A DNA stretch of 64,000 nt, taken from the NCBI GenBank assembly GCA_026418015.1, contig JAOACE010000013.1:1-64000 (forward strand). The letters are read 5' to 3'. Each line of letters starts with the position of its first letter. Position 1 is the stretch's first letter. This document shows positions 44,155-51,552 of this stretch, piece after piece. A program made the translations under genes and the position numbers. Source of the stretch: Leptospiraceae bacterium (GTDB lineage Bacteria; Spirochaetota; Leptospiria; Leptospirales; Leptonemataceae). Below the pieces are notes generated by a model that was given only the letters and a program-made list of their open reading frames with translations, did not search any database and was not told where the DNA came from.

Positions 44155-45006
44155 CTAAACCTTTTGGAACATCATTGCCAGCATATCCCCTTGATGGATC
44201 CTTTTTACAAGTGTATCAAAAAATCTTTTAGATAACCTATAGATTAAGCTCATTTCTGGTTTCGAAGTAAAACCAGAACCATAAGTAATCCTAGAAATTT
44301 TTTTAAACCCAATAGAAGCCAATATTTGTTCTAGTTGAGTTTCGTTAAAAAAGAATAAATGCTCAGGAACATTCATAAACCTCCATCGATCTTTTAATAA
44401 ACGAGCAATCAATCCCCAACGACAAGTAGAAAAAACAAAAACGCCCTTAGGTTTTAAAACCAAATCTATTTTTTTAAAAACACGGATCGGATCTTTAAAA
44501 TGCTCAATCGATGCCCACAAAACAACGCAATCAAATTCATTGATAGTGATATCGAATTCTAAAAAATCTTGATTAATTACGTTTAATCCAAGCTGATTTT
44601 TGGCAAAATCCGACATTTCTTTAGAAATTTCTACGCCTAATACATCCCATCCGCGAAGCTTCATATATTCTAAAAAATACCCCGCTGCACATCCAATCTC
44701 TAAAAGCTTAGGATGATCATTAAGAATTTTTTCTTCGTAAGAGAAAAATCCTAAGTCTTTTAGGTTTAATTCCCACACAGAAATGAGTTGTTTTTTTAAT
44801 GCATCGGATAAATAATTGTTATAACCTCTATCTGTTCGCTTGTAAAAATAATTCCTTTGATAAAACTGCTCTATCTCTATAGGTTGTGGATAAGTCTGAA
44901 CTACTTTACATTTTCTGCACTGAACAATATCATACAGGTTTTGATCTACCCCCATTTTAGAGAATAAGACCTTGAATTGATTATGATTGCAAATAGGACA
45001 ATTCAT
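44155..45006 (-). CDS. Class I SAM methyltransferase with N-terminal zinc ribbon
   Basis: A 283-residue methyltransferase. The N-terminus has a two-pair zinc site: CPICNHNQF and CRKCKVV. The SAM motif is LLEIGCAAGYFLEYMKLRG with the acidic loop end DVLGVEIS, followed by DCVVLWASIEHFKDP. This is a Methyltransf_23-like enzyme often found with lipopolysaccharide or quinone-type biosynthesis, but the substrate here is not known. It overlaps the membrane-protein gene upstream by 26 bp. Confidence 0.87.
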   Translation of the reverse strand: MNCPICNHNQFKVLFSKMGVDQNLYDIVQCRKCKVVQTYPQPIEIEQFYQRNYFYKRTDRGYNNYLSDALKKQLISVWELNLKDLGFFSYEEKILNDHPKLLEIGCAAGYFLEYMKLRGWDVLGVEISKEMSDFAKNQLGLNVINQDFLEFDITINEFDCVVLWASIEHFKDPIRVFKKIDLVLKPKGVFVFSTCRWGLIARLLKDRWRFMNVPEHLFFFNETQLEQILASIGFKKISRITYGSGFTSKPEMSLIYRLSKRFFDTLVKRIHQGDMLAMMFQKV

Positions 45007-45514
45007 CTTCTTTTTCTTTTAATTGCTTGTAAGATAGATATATCAACAAAAATGAATGGAAAATCATAAAAAATATAAATATAATAAATATTATAAATCT
45101 TATATATAAAAAAAATAATTTAAATTGATTTATTAACGTTAAAAAGATATCTATCGATATTTCTAAAATTGCAACTACAAAAAACAAAATGATGATTGCT
45201 TCGATTTTATTTTTATTCATATAATTTAAATTAAGTGAGCGAATTAAATGTGATAGAGCAAAAATCAAAACCCCATAAGCAAGGGTATGAGAATACAAAA
45301 CCTTTAACCGCCCAGAAAACGTTAATGGCTCTTTAAAACGATCTGGTTCTTGTGGAAAGTATTTTAGCATTTCTTCGGAGCCATAATAGTATTCCATCCA
45401 TTGAGAAGGCTTATAACCAATCTTACTAAAAAACATCAAAGTACCAGTAATGCTCTGAATGATTACAAATAAAGCAAAAAAGATGATAAAATAATAATAG
45501 AATTTATTTTTCAT
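44981..45514 (-). CDS. Four-helix membrane protein of FMN electron-transfer cluster
   Basis: A 177-residue protein with about four membrane helices and His residues (SHTLAYGVLIFALSHLIRSL) resembling a heme-b-binding pair, followed by a hydrophobic C-terminal half. Family not recognised; a small cytochrome b-like electron-transfer subunit is one hypothesis. It overlaps the next membrane protein by 11 bp and the methyltransferase by 26 bp. Confidence 0.6.
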   Translation of the reverse strand: MKNKFYYYFIIFFALFVIIQSITGTLMFFSKIGYKPSQWMEYYYGSEEMLKYFPQEPDRFKEPLTFSGRLKVLYSHTLAYGVLIFALSHLIRSLNLNYMNKNKIEAIIILFFVVAILEISIDIFLTLINQFKLFFLYIRFIIFIIFIFFMIFHSFLLIYLSYKQLKEKEDELSYLQS

Positions 45515-45959
45515 TTTTAATCAATAAAACGTCTTTTAACAACAAAAACTGAAAAAAAATCAAATATACGTAAAAGCCCACTACGCCAAAAAGATAAAAA
45601 TAAAAAAACCATTTCTGTTGAGAATAATAAACTAAACAAAATAGATAAAAAATAAAATATAATATTGATAAAAAAAATATAATATTTTTTAGACTAATAG
45701 AAAACCTTGTTTGGTACAACATAGCAAAATTAAACAAAAAATACATACCAAATAAAAATAGATTGATGTGTAATTCTTCTAATCGAATTGTAAACGATGG
45801 TTCCAAAAGTTGAATAAATTCAATATAATCAAAAGAAATTCGCGTTAAGTGTAAATAAAAATTGCTTATAATAAAAAGAAAAAACAATACATACGTAAAC
45901 AAGATAATTTTTCTTGGACCTTGATTGGAACGTACTGTACCTGTTATTAAAAACTTCAT
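45504..45959 (-). CDS. Four-helix membrane protein, partner of the FMN protein
   Basis: A 151-residue protein with about four membrane helices rich in Phe, Tyr and Leu. Family not recognised. It starts inside the stop of the FMN-binding protein (ATGA 45956-45959), so the FMN protein and this one are coupled, and ends overlapping the following gene by 11 bp. The arrangement suggests a membrane complex in which this subunit carries electrons to the exported flavin. Confidence 0.55.
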   Translation of the reverse strand: MKFLITGTVRSNQGPRKIILFTYVLFFLFIISNFYLHLTRISFDYIEFIQLLEPSFTIRLEELHINLFLFGMYFLFNFAMLYQTRFSISLKNIIFFLSILYFIFYLFCLVYYSQQKWFFYFYLFGVVGFYVYLIFFQFLLLKDVLLIKNEK

Positions 45960-46483
45960 TTTACATCCAAAAATTTTGATAGTTTTAGGGTTAATCTTAC
46001 CATTTCGGAAACAGTTCTACTTGTTAACGTGGCACCCGATACGATGGGAATATCAATGCCTGGTGTTAATGCATCTTCTTTACTTTTGCTTATAAATAAA
46101 CCTAACCATCTATCCGATGGCTTATATTCAAGTGGTTCGTAAAAACTTATTAGATAAAGATTTTTGATTTTTATCTCTGGATCCAAAACTACCATCACAG
46201 ACATTTCTCTTGTTCTTACAACATCAGTATGTAAAATTGCATATCCAAGAGTTTTGTTATTCTCTTTTGCTACATAAAAGCTATAGAATTGATGCTTAAT
46301 CTTAAATCCTAATTCTTGTTCCATGGATTTAACATCATTTTCTGTAAGATAGATGCGTTTTTTTTCTATGGTGGCATTTTTAAAAGTGTCCTTTATTGCC
46401 TCCTCAGGAGTGATAAAAACCTTCGAAAAAAGGCTTAAAGGAAACATAAGCAATGTTAATAAAATCTTTAATTTGTAATTCAT
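45956..46483 (-). CDS. NqrC/RnfG-like FMN-binding exported protein
   Basis: A 175-residue protein. An N-terminal signal segment (KILLTLLMFPLSLFS) exports it. The FMN-binding domain is recognised by SGATLTSRT near the C-terminus, whose last Thr (T154) would carry phosphoester-linked FMN, as in NqrC and RnfG. GYAILHTDVVRTREMSVMVVLD is the matching core strand. Unlike Rnf/Nqr, no other subunits follow, and instead two unfamiliar membrane proteins are coupled to it. ApbE, which attaches the flavin, is not in this window. It follows mpl by 43 bp and may share its transcript. Confidence 0.85.
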   Translation of the reverse strand: MNYKLKILLTLLMFPLSLFSKVFITPEEAIKDTFKNATIEKKRIYLTENDVKSMEQELGFKIKHQFYSFYVAKENNKTLGYAILHTDVVRTREMSVMVVLDPEIKIKNLYLISFYEPLEYKPSDRWLGLFISKSKEDALTPGIDIPIVSGATLTSRTVSEMVRLTLKLSKFLDVK

Positions 46484-46526
46484 AGCACCTCTTTTTGATA
46501 ATGAGTCTCAATATTAATTTTTTTCA

Positions 46527-47993
46527 CTAAGTTTTTTTGTCAATCGTTTGTTGTAATTCCTCGAACCAATTTTCTATTGCTGGATAAATATTTCCAAATT
46601 CCCCATTGCTCATACACAAAAGAATGATTTTATCGTATTCTTTTTTTCTAGATAAAGCCACGTAGTCACTAAAATGATTTTTTAATTTTGCCAATAAATC
46701 TTCTGGACTTTCGCAATAATAGGCTCTTTGATTCCAATTTTTTATATCCTGAATGATTTGTTTTACGTTAAGTTGGAATTCCTTTGCTACTTTTTTGGGG
46801 TTAAAGATTTCTGTTATATATATTGCATCAGAATTCAAAAACGCTTTAGGATAATCGTTCTGAAAAACATTCCTATGACTCGTTGCGCTTCTTGGCTCAT
46901 AACACGAAATTAGAAAAGCATTAGGGAATGTTTCTTTAAAGGCTCTCGTAGTTTCGAGAATTGCAGTAGGATGATGAGCAAAATCCTCGTAAAATTCAAC
47001 TTCCATCCCATCTAGAACAATCCGTTTACGTAGTTGCTGTCTTCGCAAAACTCCTGGAAATTCTTCGATTGCTTTGGATACAACATCAAAATCTATGTTT
47101 AACTCTCTTGCTAATAAAAATGCTGCTAAGATATTCAAAAAATTTTGTGCACCAAATATCTTAGGTTGTACCTTACCTAAGGGTAAATATAACTCTTTTT
47201 TGTTATATCTTAATGAATAAATTTTATGCTTATTTAAAAGTTGCTCATCTGTTGGTTTTTGAGTATAATAAAGCACGTTTTCTAAACCAACAAGAATTTG
47301 TCGAATTAATGGATAATCATAATTCGCGATAATTTTTCCTTTTTGGGGAATCCATCTTAACAATAGCTCAAAGGAACGTTTATATTGATGAATATCTTGA
47401 TAAATATCCGCATGATCAAATTCAACAGAGGTAAGAATTAAATAGTAGGGTCGATAATGTAAAAATTTAGGTTGTTTGTCGAAAAAAGATGTATCGTATT
47501 CATCGCCTTCGATTACAAAGTATTGACCTTTACCAATTGCAAAACCAGGATGCCCATCGGAACGAATTCCACCAGCAAAAAGACCTGGTTTAAAATCAGC
47601 TTTTTCTAAGATATAGTGCATTAGAAATGTGGTTGTAGTTTTCCCATGAGTGCCAGCTATAACGATGCTTTTTTTTCTTTTTAGAAAGAATTCATACAGA
47701 GCAGAAGACATACTCATTATAGGCAGATTATAATTAAGAATAGTTTCTACTTCGATATTACCTCGCGAAATTACATTACCAACAATATAAAGATCAGCCT
47801 TGGGGAATCCATTTTTTTCTACAATATTTTCTTCGGAAAATTCATGAACAATAAAGCCCCACTCTGCAAGTTGAGTAGACATAGGAGGATACAATTTTAC
47901 ATCCGAACCCGTTACTACATGACCTGCATCTTTAAGCATTTTTGCCAGGTTGCCCATGGCAATGCCACCTATTCCTGTTATATGTATCTTCAT
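46527..47993 (-). CDS. mpl: UDP-N-acetylmuramate:L-Ala-gamma-D-Glu-meso-DAP ligase
   Basis: A 488-residue Mur ligase that reattaches recycled tripeptide to UDP-MurNAc. Mpl features: MKIHITGIGGIAMGNLAKML, GSDVKLYPPMSTQL, the ATP motif AGTHGKTTTTFL, EGDEYDTSFFDKQPKF and YEDFAHHPTAILETT. It is slightly longer than E. coli Mpl (457). It tells that muropeptide recycling operates and that the peptidoglycan carries a diamino acid stem. Its start overlaps the upstream membrane-protein gene by 4 bp. Cytosolic. Confidence 0.94.
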   Translation of the reverse strand: MKIHITGIGGIAMGNLAKMLKDAGHVVTGSDVKLYPPMSTQLAEWGFIVHEFSEENIVEKNGFPKADLYIVGNVISRGNIEVETILNYNLPIMSMSSALYEFFLKRKKSIVIAGTHGKTTTTFLMHYILEKADFKPGLFAGGIRSDGHPGFAIGKGQYFVIEGDEYDTSFFDKQPKFLHYRPYYLILTSVEFDHADIYQDIHQYKRSFELLLRWIPQKGKIIANYDYPLIRQILVGLENVLYYTQKPTDEQLLNKHKIYSLRYNKKELYLPLGKVQPKIFGAQNFLNILAAFLLARELNIDFDVVSKAIEEFPGVLRRQQLRKRIVLDGMEVEFYEDFAHHPTAILETTRAFKETFPNAFLISCYEPRSATSHRNVFQNDYPKAFLNSDAIYITEIFNPKKVAKEFQLNVKQIIQDIKNWNQRAYYCESPEDLLAKLKNHFSDYVALSRKKEYDKIILLCMSNGEFGNIYPAIENWFEELQQTIDKKT

Positions 47994-48589
47994 AAAATCC
48001 CAAACTGTTTTAGCATTTTAAAAGATTGTATTAAATTATTTATAAATAATATTATAATAAAAATTATTAAAATTAAACTTATAATTAATAAACTTTCGCT
48101 TAATGTCCTTAAAAATCGTTTTTTATAATGCCGCGAATACAAATAAAGACTTACAAAAAAAGAATACATGATGGACAAAATCAAAAAAATCCAACCGACC
48201 AATGGATGGATAAAAAACATAATTAAATTAGCAGAGACCACAATACTACTTTTTAGAGCGAAATAAAGATTTGTACGATTGAGGGTTGGAGGTAAGGAAT
48301 AATATTGATATTTATCAAACATAATACAAAACAAAACAAAAAAAACATATATTACTAAGGGTAGTCCATAGAACATAAAAAATGTCTTAAACTTGATTAT
48401 CTTACTTAAAAGAATAAAGATAAAATAAGGACTAAACAAGACAATTAAAGGATAATGAATTACAAAAGGCAGATGATAATAATAAAAATAATCTCTTGCT
48501 CTAAAAAATTCAGGAAGTTTTTCTTGCGATAAATTCCAATCAAAAGAAAAAAATAATCGTAATAACTTTAATGAATTCAAAAAACTCAT
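47990..48589 (-). CDS. Multi-pass membrane protein of unknown function upstream of mpl
   Basis: A 199-residue protein with about five membrane helices and a charged N-terminal region (SFDWNLSQEKLPEFFRARD). Arrangement is like small Yip1-type proteins but I do not recognise it. The stop overlaps the mpl start (ATGA 47990-47993). It heads a six-gene minus-strand run that ends with the methyltransferase. Confidence 0.65.
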   Translation of the reverse strand: MSFLNSLKLLRLFFSFDWNLSQEKLPEFFRARDYFYYYHLPFVIHYPLIVLFSPYFIFILLSKIIKFKTFFMFYGLPLVIYVFFVLFCIMFDKYQYYSLPPTLNRTNLYFALKSSIVVSANLIMFFIHPLVGWIFLILSIMYSFFVSLYLYSRHYKKRFLRTLSESLLIISLILIIFIIILFINNLIQSFKMLKQFGIL

Positions 48590-48649
48590 TCTAAATCGAA
48601 ATAAAAAAAGATTGCTTTATTGTAAATCATAATAAAAACTTTCTTCTAA

Positions 48650-49594
48650 ATGAAAAAATCAAAAAAATCTCTTATTTTACTGTTTCTTTTGTTCTTACAA
48701 GTTTCTTCTCTATATAGCCAAGAAGAAATTTCATTTAGTCACGAAGAATATCAAAAGATGAATCATTTTATAAAAAAAAATAAAGAAATTCTTTATCTTT
48801 GCAAAGAATGTACGAATCAAGAAATACAAAAGATTCGAATCTTTTCTTTTCGATCCTCTTTTAACAATAAAATTGTAGTCATCAAAATTAACGAAAAAGA
48901 GTTATTACCTCAATATATTTATGTATGGAATATAGATAAGTATCAAAACCTGGTTGCACTAGTAAAAAAGGATGTTCATTTATTAGACATACCCATTACT
49001 TTAGAAGATAATCAGATTCCAACAAATATTTTAAAAAATGCTTCTGATATTCCCTTTTTAACACAATTCGAAAAGCAGTTAATCGATGCGATCAATCTAT
49101 TAAGAAATAATCCCAATCTATACAAAGAAAAATTAGAAAAGAAACTAGACTATTTTCGCGGCAATCAATTTATTATTCCTGGCAAAATTGTAATCCATAC
49201 CAAAGAAGGGCAAAAAGCTGTTTTAGAAGCAATAGAAGTATTAAAACAAACCAAGCCCTTACCACAATTAGAAATAAAAAAAGAACTTTGCGATAGCAGT
49301 AAATCACACGTAATAGATATCGGTCCAAAAGGAATTGTCAGTCATTATAGTAGTAATGGATTATCGCCATCTGAAAGAATATCGAAATTGGGCAATTATA
49401 AAAGCATGGGAGAAGTTATTTCTTTTGGAATTTATGATGCCGAAGAAATTGTCCTTCAGTTTTTGATAGATGATGGCGTATGGGATCGCGGACACAGAAA
49501 AAATTTGTTAGAAAAAAACTTTCGATATGTTGGTGCATCTTGCGGAGAACACAAAACCTATCATTTTATGTGCGTTGTAGATTTTGGCGAATAG
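48650..49594 (+). CDS. CAP-domain (SCP/PR-1-like) secreted protein
   Basis: A 314-residue protein with a signal peptide (residues ~1-23: SLILLFLLFLQVSSLYSQ) and a C-terminal CAP domain from ~140: LIDAINLLRNNPNLY, DSSKSHVIDIG, SERISKLGNYKSMGEVIS, and DRGHRKNLLEKNF-VGASCGE. CAP domains act extracellularly, as proteases, lipid binders or unknown. An N-terminal region of ~115 residues is without recognised domain. Exported to periplasm or surface. Confidence 0.88.
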   Translation: MKKSKKSLILLFLLFLQVSSLYSQEEISFSHEEYQKMNHFIKKNKEILYLCKECTNQEIQKIRIFSFRSSFNNKIVVIKINEKELLPQYIYVWNIDKYQNLVALVKKDVHLLDIPITLEDNQIPTNILKNASDIPFLTQFEKQLIDAINLLRNNPNLYKEKLEKKLDYFRGNQFIIPGKIVIHTKEGQKAVLEAIEVLKQTKPLPQLEIKKELCDSSKSHVIDIGPKGIVSHYSSNGLSPSERISKLGNYKSMGEVISFGIYDAEEIVLQFLIDDGVWDRGHRKNLLEKNFRYVGASCGEHKTYHFMCVVDFGE

Positions 49595-49665
49595 TTCCAT
49601 CTATTTCGGAATTTGCTTTAGAGCATTATCATTCGTTGATACATTGTATTACTTATAAGTTTAGA

Positions 49666-49729
49666 TCAATCGAATTGAATCTAGAATCGAAGTTATACGG
49701 AACCACGATCTTGGTCGTGTAATTCGTAT
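49666..49729. other. Structured intergenic element before uppP
   Basis: TCAAT-CGA-ATTGA (49666-49678) is followed by a two-part hairpin: ATACG/CGTAT and AA/TT (49695-49702 with 49723-49729) enclosing CACGA/TCGTG (49704-49708 with 49715-49719). It is more GC-rich than its surroundings, and no T-run follows directly, so a terminator is doubtful. Confidence 0.3.
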
Positions 49730-49786
49730 CCTCAATCAAATATATTTTTTTATTTCTTTCTGTCGAATCATAGAATTCTTGGATTT

Positions 49787-50656
49787 ATGAATGAACTGAG
49801 TATTGGAATGTCTATATTACTTGGCGTTATACAAGGTTTAACAGAATTTATTCCGGTTTCTAGTACAGCACATGTTAGGATTCTTCCAGCCTTTTTGGAT
49901 ATGCAAGATGTTGGAGCCGCCTATACTGCTGTAATTCAATTGGGTAGTTTGATTGCATTATTGTTTTATTTTAGAAAAGATTTGTACGAATTTAGTATGC
50001 AATCATTTTTAGCAATTCAAAAGGAAATTGAACAATATACATCGTTAAACCAAACAATTATGAACTTAAAACATTGGAGCTACGAAGCGAAGATGCCTTT
50101 TTATTTAATCATTGGAACAATTCCCATTTCGATCTTTGGAATACTTCTAAAAAATCTTATTAAAGGTCCTTTTCGTTCTTTGTATGTTGTTGCTGGTAGT
50201 TTAATCCTTTTTGCTATACTCCTCTGGATTTCTGATGTAAAAAGTAAGAAAAACAAATCCATCGAAGAAATTACGTTATGGGATGCTATCTGGATTGGAT
50301 TTGCTCAATCTCTTGCATTAGTACCAGGTGCTTCGCGTTCTGGTGTTACACTGATGGCTGGTTTATTCTTGAATTTTAATCGCGAATCTGCAATGAGATT
50401 TTCGTTTCTGTTGTCTATTCCAGCAATTGCTCTTTCTGGTTTTTATGAATTGTTCAAAGACTGGCAAGAGATTTCTCAATTAGGTATTATGTCTGTTTTT
50501 GTTGGTACTATCACTGCTATTGTTGTAAGTTATGTTGTGATTGCTGGATTACTAAGATATTTAAAAACTCATAATACATTGGTTTTTGTTATTTATCGAA
50601 TTGTGTTAGGATTATTTATCTATGGCTTGATTTATAAAGGAATGATTTCTCCTTAA
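49787..50656 (+). CDS. uppP: Undecaprenyl-diphosphatase UppP (BacA)
   Basis: A 289-residue integral membrane enzyme with about eight helices that recycles undecaprenyl diphosphate for peptidoglycan and O-antigen synthesis. Motifs: IQGLTEFIPVSSTAH near the start, then LVPGASRSGVTLMAGLFLNF and the second half repeat, the two inverted catalytic halves of the family. Overexpression in other bacteria gives bacitracin resistance. A start at ATG 49787 fits the known N-terminus. Confidence 0.95.
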   Translation: MNELSIGMSILLGVIQGLTEFIPVSSTAHVRILPAFLDMQDVGAAYTAVIQLGSLIALLFYFRKDLYEFSMQSFLAIQKEIEQYTSLNQTIMNLKHWSYEAKMPFYLIIGTIPISIFGILLKNLIKGPFRSLYVVAGSLILFAILLWISDVKSKKNKSIEEITLWDAIWIGFAQSLALVPGASRSGVTLMAGLFLNFNRESAMRFSFLLSIPAIALSGFYELFKDWQEISQLGIMSVFVGTITAIVVSYVVIAGLLRYLKTHNTLVFVIYRIVLGLFIYGLIYKGMISP

Positions 50657-50664
50657 AAAAAGAT

Positions 50665-50691
50665 TAAAGTATCAATTTACCCTGCCGAAAA
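50665..50691 (+). promoter_or_regulatory. Sigma-28 (FliA)-type promoter for fliS
   Basis: TAAAGTAT (50665-50672), then exactly 11 bases, then GCCGAAAA (50684-50691). The sigma-28 consensus is TAAAGTTT-N11-GCCGATAA: 7 of 8 and 7 of 8 bases match with exact spacing. fliS starts 28 bases further on, so this is strongly supported as a late flagellar promoter. Confidence 0.8.
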
Positions 50692-50719
50692 TAGTAATAA
50701 CAAATTCGGGAGCAAGAAA

Positions 50720-51157
50720 ATGATGCCAGCGGGTAAAAGACAATACGATGTATACAAAGATACAGAAATTCAAACTGCCGATCAGGGTAAGTTGATATTG
50801 ATGCTTTATGATGGAGCGATTCGTTTTTTGAACATTGCCATCGATAACATGGACTATCGTAAATATGATATTGTGAATAATAATATTATTAAAGCTCAAG
50901 ATATTATAACAGAATTAATGCTATCTCTTAACATGGATCAAGGGGGAGAAATTGCAAAGAATCTTTTTAACATCTATGCATACATGAAAAAACGCTTATT
51001 AGAAGGAAATATCAAAAAAGATGCAGCAATTTTGCAAGAGGTCATTAAGCATTTAACTACATTGCGTTCTGCGTGGGAAGAAGCGATTAAAAAAGCTCCG
51101 GTTAAACCAACACCCGCAATGGAAAAACAAGTTGCTGGCTTTTCCATCACTGGTTAG
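50720..51157 (+). CDS. fliS: Flagellar export chaperone FliS
   Basis: A 145-residue helical chaperone that holds unassembled flagellin in the cytosol before export. FliS features: YKDTEIQTADQGKLILMLYDGAIRFL and LLEGNIKKDAAILQEVIKHLTTLRSAWEEA. Two adjacent ATG codons open it (50720 and 50723), with GGGAG upstream. Transcription from a sigma-28-like promoter is visible. A fliT-like gene follows 2 bp downstream. Confidence 0.95.
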   Translation: MMPAGKRQYDVYKDTEIQTADQGKLILMLYDGAIRFLNIAIDNMDYRKYDIVNNNIIKAQDIITELMLSLNMDQGGEIAKNLFNIYAYMKKRLLEGNIKKDAAILQEVIKHLTTLRSAWEEAIKKAPVKPTPAMEKQVAGFSITG

Positions 51158-51159
51158 TC

Positions 51160-51492
51160 TTGGCTGAGGATCTATTACCTTTATTAAAAAAATATCGTGA
51201 ATTTTTGGTTTTATTCTATGTTTCCCTAAAGCAGGATCAGTTTGATTCTGCTCTCTCCTTAATACCAGAGCTTAACTGTCTACAAGAAAAAATTCATTCC
51301 AGTTTAGAGCAAATGACTAATTTTGATGGTGATTCTATTGTAAACCTTGCAAAAAAGATTCTTTTGATTCAAAAACACATAGAAAAATTATACACACAAA
51401 AAAAATATATTATCGAGACCCAAATAAATGATCATTTTTATACGAAAATTGATTTTTTAATAAAAAAGTTCTTGCAAGAAAAGGGTTTATAG
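51160..51492 (+). CDS. FliT-like flagellar chaperone candidate
   Basis: A 110-residue helical protein directly after fliS, in the position of fliT in many bacteria. It is amphipathic throughout (ALSLIPELNCLQEKIHSSLEQM) with a Lys-rich end, matching FliT-type chaperones only by size, position and helical content. The start codon is TTG 51160; no better start fits. Part of the sigma-28 unit. Confidence 0.6.
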   Translation: MAEDLLPLLKKYREFLVLFYVSLKQDQFDSALSLIPELNCLQEKIHSSLEQMTNFDGDSIVNLAKKILLIQKHIEKLYTQKKYIIETQINDHFYTKIDFLIKKFLQEKGL

Positions 51493-51552
51493 ATAGATTC
51501 AAATTCGAACAAAATCAATGTTTGTTTAGTCTAAATTAATCAAGGAGAGATT

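Noticed and set aside
44981..45006. Possible frameshift joining the membrane protein to the methyltransferase
   Set aside because: Both have good starts and complete domains; the overlap is explained by gene compression.
49681..49730. tRNA-like fold near the uppP start
   Set aside because: There is no acceptor stem pair, no TTCGANTCC T-arm and no plausible anticodon arm.
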